A DNA stretch of 64,000 nt. Source: an uncultured Clostridia bacterium. Its GTDB lineage: Bacteria; Bacillota; Clostridia; UBA1381. The DNA lies in contig CANRKO010000001.1 in assembly GCA_947631235.1 (NCBI GenBank), positions 310,001 to 374,000 of the forward strand, written 5' to 3'. Position numbers and translations under genes: made by a program. Numbering within the stretch: the first letter of the stretch is position 1; each line of letters starts with the position of its first letter. The notes below the pieces were generated by a model that worked only from the letters and a program-made list of their open reading frames with translations, was not told where the DNA came from and did no database searches. Of this stretch, positions 61,634-64,000 are shown piece after piece.

Positions 61634-62080
61634 ATGCAGGTTATTTTAACAAAGGACGTGAAGGGTCAGGGCAAAAAGGGGCAGATGGTGAACGTATCGG
61701 ACGGATATGCGAGAAACTACCTGCTGCCGAAAGGATTGGCTCAGCCAGCGACAAAATCAAATATAAACGTTATGAAGGGCAAGCAGGAGTCCGCTGAATA
61801 CAGAAAGCAGAAGGAAATCGAAGAGGCGAACGAAATCGCGGAAAAAATGAAGGATATGACCGTTACGCTTAAAGCGAAGGCGGGCGAAAACGGTAAGCTG
61901 TTCGGCTCGATAACGTCAAAGGACGTTGCCGAGGCGCTTAAAATGCAGCACCATATCAAGCTTGACAAAAAGAAGTTCGTTATGCCGGACGGAATAAAGA
62001 CGCTCGGCACATCAAACGTAAGCGTAAAGCTGTACAGCGGCATAACGGGCAGTCTTACGGTTACTGTGGAAAAGATATGA
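61634..62080 (+). CDS. rplI: 50S ribosomal protein L9
   Basis: 148 residues of normal length. The start MQVILTKDVKGQGKKGQMVNVSDGYARNYLLPKGLA is the L9 signature, with the two-domain layout joined by a long helix (about 40-75) and a C-terminal domain ending SLTVTVEKI. It binds 23S rRNA at the base of L1. It lies between gdpP and dnaB with a GGCGGAGGGA ribosome site. Confidence 0.
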   Translation: MQVILTKDVKGQGKKGQMVNVSDGYARNYLLPKGLAQPATKSNINVMKGKQESAEYRKQKEIEEANEIAEKMKDMTVTLKAKAGENGKLFGSITSKDVAEALKMQHHIKLDKKKFVMPDGIKTLGTSNVSVKLYSGITGSLTVTVEKI

Positions 62081-62099
62081 CCTTAGAGGAGGAAATATA

Positions 62100-63461
62100 A
62101 TGCCGGAGTCAGTCACGCCCGTAGACGTTATGGGCAGAGAGCTGCCTCACAGTCAGGAGGCAGAGTTTGCGGTCATAGGCAGCGCGCTCACAAACGCGCA
62201 CAGCGTTGCCGAATCCGCGGAAATAGTAGCCCCCGGGGATTTCTATTTTCCGCAGAACAAAGAAATATACGCGTCAATTCTGGATTTGTTCAATGAAAAT
62301 CTCGCGATTGACTTTATAACCGTCAGCGAAGATCTCGCGAGGAAGGACAAGCTTGAGGCGGTGGGAGGAATAGAATATCTCCGAAACGCTGCGACAAATG
62401 TTCCGACCACGCGCCACGTCACATACTATTCGCGGATTATTAAGGACAAATCCACACTCCGTTCTCTCATACAGCGTTCAAACTCGATTTCGGATATGGC
62501 TTACGGCGAGGAGGACAGAGTGGAGCGCATTGTGGACAGAGCCGAGCAACTCATTTTCGACGTGTCCGCATCGCGTGAGAACGGCAAGATATTGCCGATA
62601 AGCCAGATATTCGGCGGAACGTATCAGCAGCTTGTGGAAAATTCGGTAAACGGCGGAGGAATAACGGGTCTTGCGACCGGTTTTACCGAACTTGACCGCC
62701 GTACAGGCGGACTGCACGGCGGTGAGCTTGTGCTTATAGCGGGACGCCCCGGTATGGGTAAGTCTTGTCTAGCAGTTAATATCGCGGAAAACGCCGCCAT
62801 GGACGGTCATAAAACGGTCGCGCTGTTCAACCTTGAAATGCCGCGCGAGCAGATAGTGAACAGAATTATAAGCTCGCAGTCGCTTGTAAACGCGACAAAG
62901 ATAAAAACCGGCGATTTGAACGGCGATGACTGGGAAAAGATTGGAGCAATCGTAGACCGCGTCGCGACGGCTTCCATTCATATAGACGACACCGCGTCCG
63001 TCACGGTCGCGGAAATACGCGCGAAATGCAGACGGCTTAAGCAAACGAATAATCTTGCGCTTGTGGTAATAGACTACCTTCAGCTTATGCAGTCGAGCGG
63101 ACGCGCCGATAACCGTCAGCAGGAAATATCGGAAATTTCGCGCTCGCTTAAAATTCTCGCGAAGGAACTCAATATCCCCGTGATAGCGTTGTCGCAGTTG
63201 TCGCGTGCAAACGAGTCGCGCGGCGATAAGCGTCCACTGCTTTCGGACTTGCGCGAATCGGGCGCGATAGAGCAGGACGCCGACATTGTGCTTTTTCTTT
63301 ACCGCGAAGGATATTACAACAAGGACAGCGACAAGAAGAATCTCGCCGAATGTATCATAGCAAAAAACAGGAGTGGCGAAACCGGCACGATAAACCTCGG
63401 CTGGAAGGGTGAATATACGAAATTCCAAAATTTGGAGTATATATTGGCAGACGAAACATGA
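62100..63461 (+). CDS. dnaB: Replicative DNA helicase DnaB
   Basis: 453 residues. An N-terminal collar domain (about 1-150, starting LPHSQEAEFAVIGSAL) precedes the RecA-like motor. Walker A is AGRPGMGKS near 217, ALFNLEMPREQIVNRI near 240, Walker B is LALVVIDYLQLMQSS near 318, then SRSLKILAKELNIPVIALSQLSR near 345 and SGAIEQDADIVLFLYR near 385. It is the hexameric helicase of the replication fork. There is no intein. It has an AGAGGAGG ribosome site and overlaps tilS by ATGA. Confidence 0.
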   Translation: MPESVTPVDVMGRELPHSQEAEFAVIGSALTNAHSVAESAEIVAPGDFYFPQNKEIYASILDLFNENLAIDFITVSEDLARKDKLEAVGGIEYLRNAATNVPTTRHVTYYSRIIKDKSTLRSLIQRSNSISDMAYGEEDRVERIVDRAEQLIFDVSASRENGKILPISQIFGGTYQQLVENSVNGGGITGLATGFTELDRRTGGLHGGELVLIAGRPGMGKSCLAVNIAENAAMDGHKTVALFNLEMPREQIVNRIISSQSLVNATKIKTGDLNGDDWEKIGAIVDRVATASIHIDDTASVTVAEIRAKCRRLKQTNNLALVVIDYLQLMQSSGRADNRQQEISEISRSLKILAKELNIPVIALSQLSRANESRGDKRPLLSDLRESGAIEQDADIVLFLYREGYYNKDSDKKNLAECIIAKNRSGETGTINLGWKGEYTKFQNLEYILADET

Positions 63462-64000
63462 TTTTAAATACGATAAAAAAAACGATAGCGGATCACGGTC
63501 TTTTGCACAGCGGTGAAAGCGTGCTTGTCGGACTGTCAGGCGGTGCGGACAGCGTGTGCCTTACTCACGCGCTTTGCGCCCTTCGGGATGAATTGGATAT
63601 AACTGTATCGGCTGCGCATGTCAACCACGGAATAAGAGGCGTGGAGGCTGACCATGACGAGGAGTTCGCGAGACAATTCGCAATGTCGCTCGGCATAGAA
63701 TTTTATTCCGTAAGGCTCGATATTCCCGCAGAGTCAAAAAGAAACGGCGTCAGCGAGGAAACGGCGGGCAGAAACGCGCGCTATGATTTTTTTCGGGAAT
63801 TATGCCTAAAACACGGCATAGATCAAATTGCAACGGCGCACAATAAAAACGATAACGCCGAAACAATCGCCATGAATTTTATGCGCGGCAGCACGATAAA
63901 AGGGCTTGGCGGCATACCGCGTATGCGGGATAATATCATACGCCCGCTTCTTGACGTAAGCCGCGATGAAATAGAGCGGTATTGCTCGGAAAACAATCTC
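63458..64000 (+). CDS. tilS: tRNA(Ile)-lysidine synthase, N-terminal part
   Basis: The gene runs off the right edge; 181 codons are visible. The PP-loop ATPase motif is VLVGLSGGADSVCL near residue 22-35, followed by AHVNHGIRGVEADHDEEFAR near 53 and ATAHNKNDNAETIAMNFMRGS near 125, all diagnostic of TilS. It converts cytidine 34 of tRNA-Ile2 to lysidine so that it reads AUA. It overlaps dnaB by 4 bp. In Firmicutes it is normally followed by hpt and ftsH. Confidence 0.
   Translation, partial: MILNTIKKTIADHGLLHSGESVLVGLSGGADSVCLTHALCALRDELDITVSAAHVNHGIRGVEADHDEEFARQFAMSLGIEFYSVRLDIPAESKRNGVSEETAGRNARYDFFRELCLKHGIDQIATAHNKNDNAETIAMNFMRGSTIKGLGGIPRMRDNIIRPLLDVSRDEIERYCSENNL

Overview
The window is a 64 kb piece of a Firmicutes chromosome, most likely from class Clostridia. 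Directly visible signs are many near-consensus sigma-A promoters (TTGACA-17 bp-TATAAT), strong GGAGG ribosome binding sites, frequent TTG and GTG starts, a SpoIVB sporulation peptidase, S-layer homology (SLH) proteins, and the gene orders pyrH-frr-uppS-cdsA-dxr-rseP-ispG and gdpP-rplI-dnaB-tilS. A pectin theme (GH105, a Cthe_2159-type acid-sugar-binding beta-helix protein, GH2) together with SLH proteins makes a plant-polysaccharide-degrading gut lineage such as Monoglobales plausible. That placement is inference.

Layout. 1-1.8 kb: the end of a Na+-pumping decarboxylase operon (beta and alpha subunits). 1.8-7.5 kb: an XRE regulator, proC, a phosphoesterase, tyrS, a class I fumarase beta subunit and a HAD hydrolase. 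7.6-7.76 kb: a compact structured RNA gene on the minus strand with its own promoter and terminator, assigned here to no known family. 7.8-9.8 kb: an ECF sigma factor with a DUF4179 anti-sigma-like partner. 10-19 kb: a surface module made of a stalk/beta-helix protein with a Met/Gly-rich linker, followed by an operon of a double-length HlyD-type adaptor, a MacB-like ATPase, an FtsX-like permease and an SLH protein. 19-23 kb: an HD protein, a CmpB-family membrane protein, tRNA-Met and a secreted 5'-nucleotidase-like enzyme. 22.8-28.7 kb: a minus-strand glycan operon (DUF5107-TPR protein, then GH2). 28.9-34.6 kb: a second SLH protein, then an AI-2E-type transporter, a flavoprotein, a membrane protein and a sirtuin in overlapping order. 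34.6-36.2 kb: a phosphoesterase and an unusually AT-rich unknown gene lying between two nearly identical hairpins. 36.2-39.6 kb: a glycyl radical enzyme with its activase under a palindromic operator. 39.7-43.4 kb: a small unknown protein, the queuosine genes queA and tgt, and GH105. 43.5-51.3 kb: the pyrH-to-M24-peptidase housekeeping operon. 51.4-56.2 kb: spoIVB divergent from pcrA, then a MATE exporter. 56.2-59.1 kb: leuCDB. 59.2 kb to the end: a MazG-like protein, a GdpP-type c-di-AMP phosphodiesterase, rplI, dnaB and the start of tilS.

No CRISPR array, insertion sequence, prophage or rRNA gene was seen. The most unusual items are the independent small RNA at 7.6 kb, the tandem-module adaptor whose low-complexity tail resembles that of its neighbour, and the AT-rich orphan gene between twin hairpins. 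All functional assignments come from reading motifs; no database search was run. [Form note: the original gave no feature confidence values; 0 is a placeholder for "not stated".]
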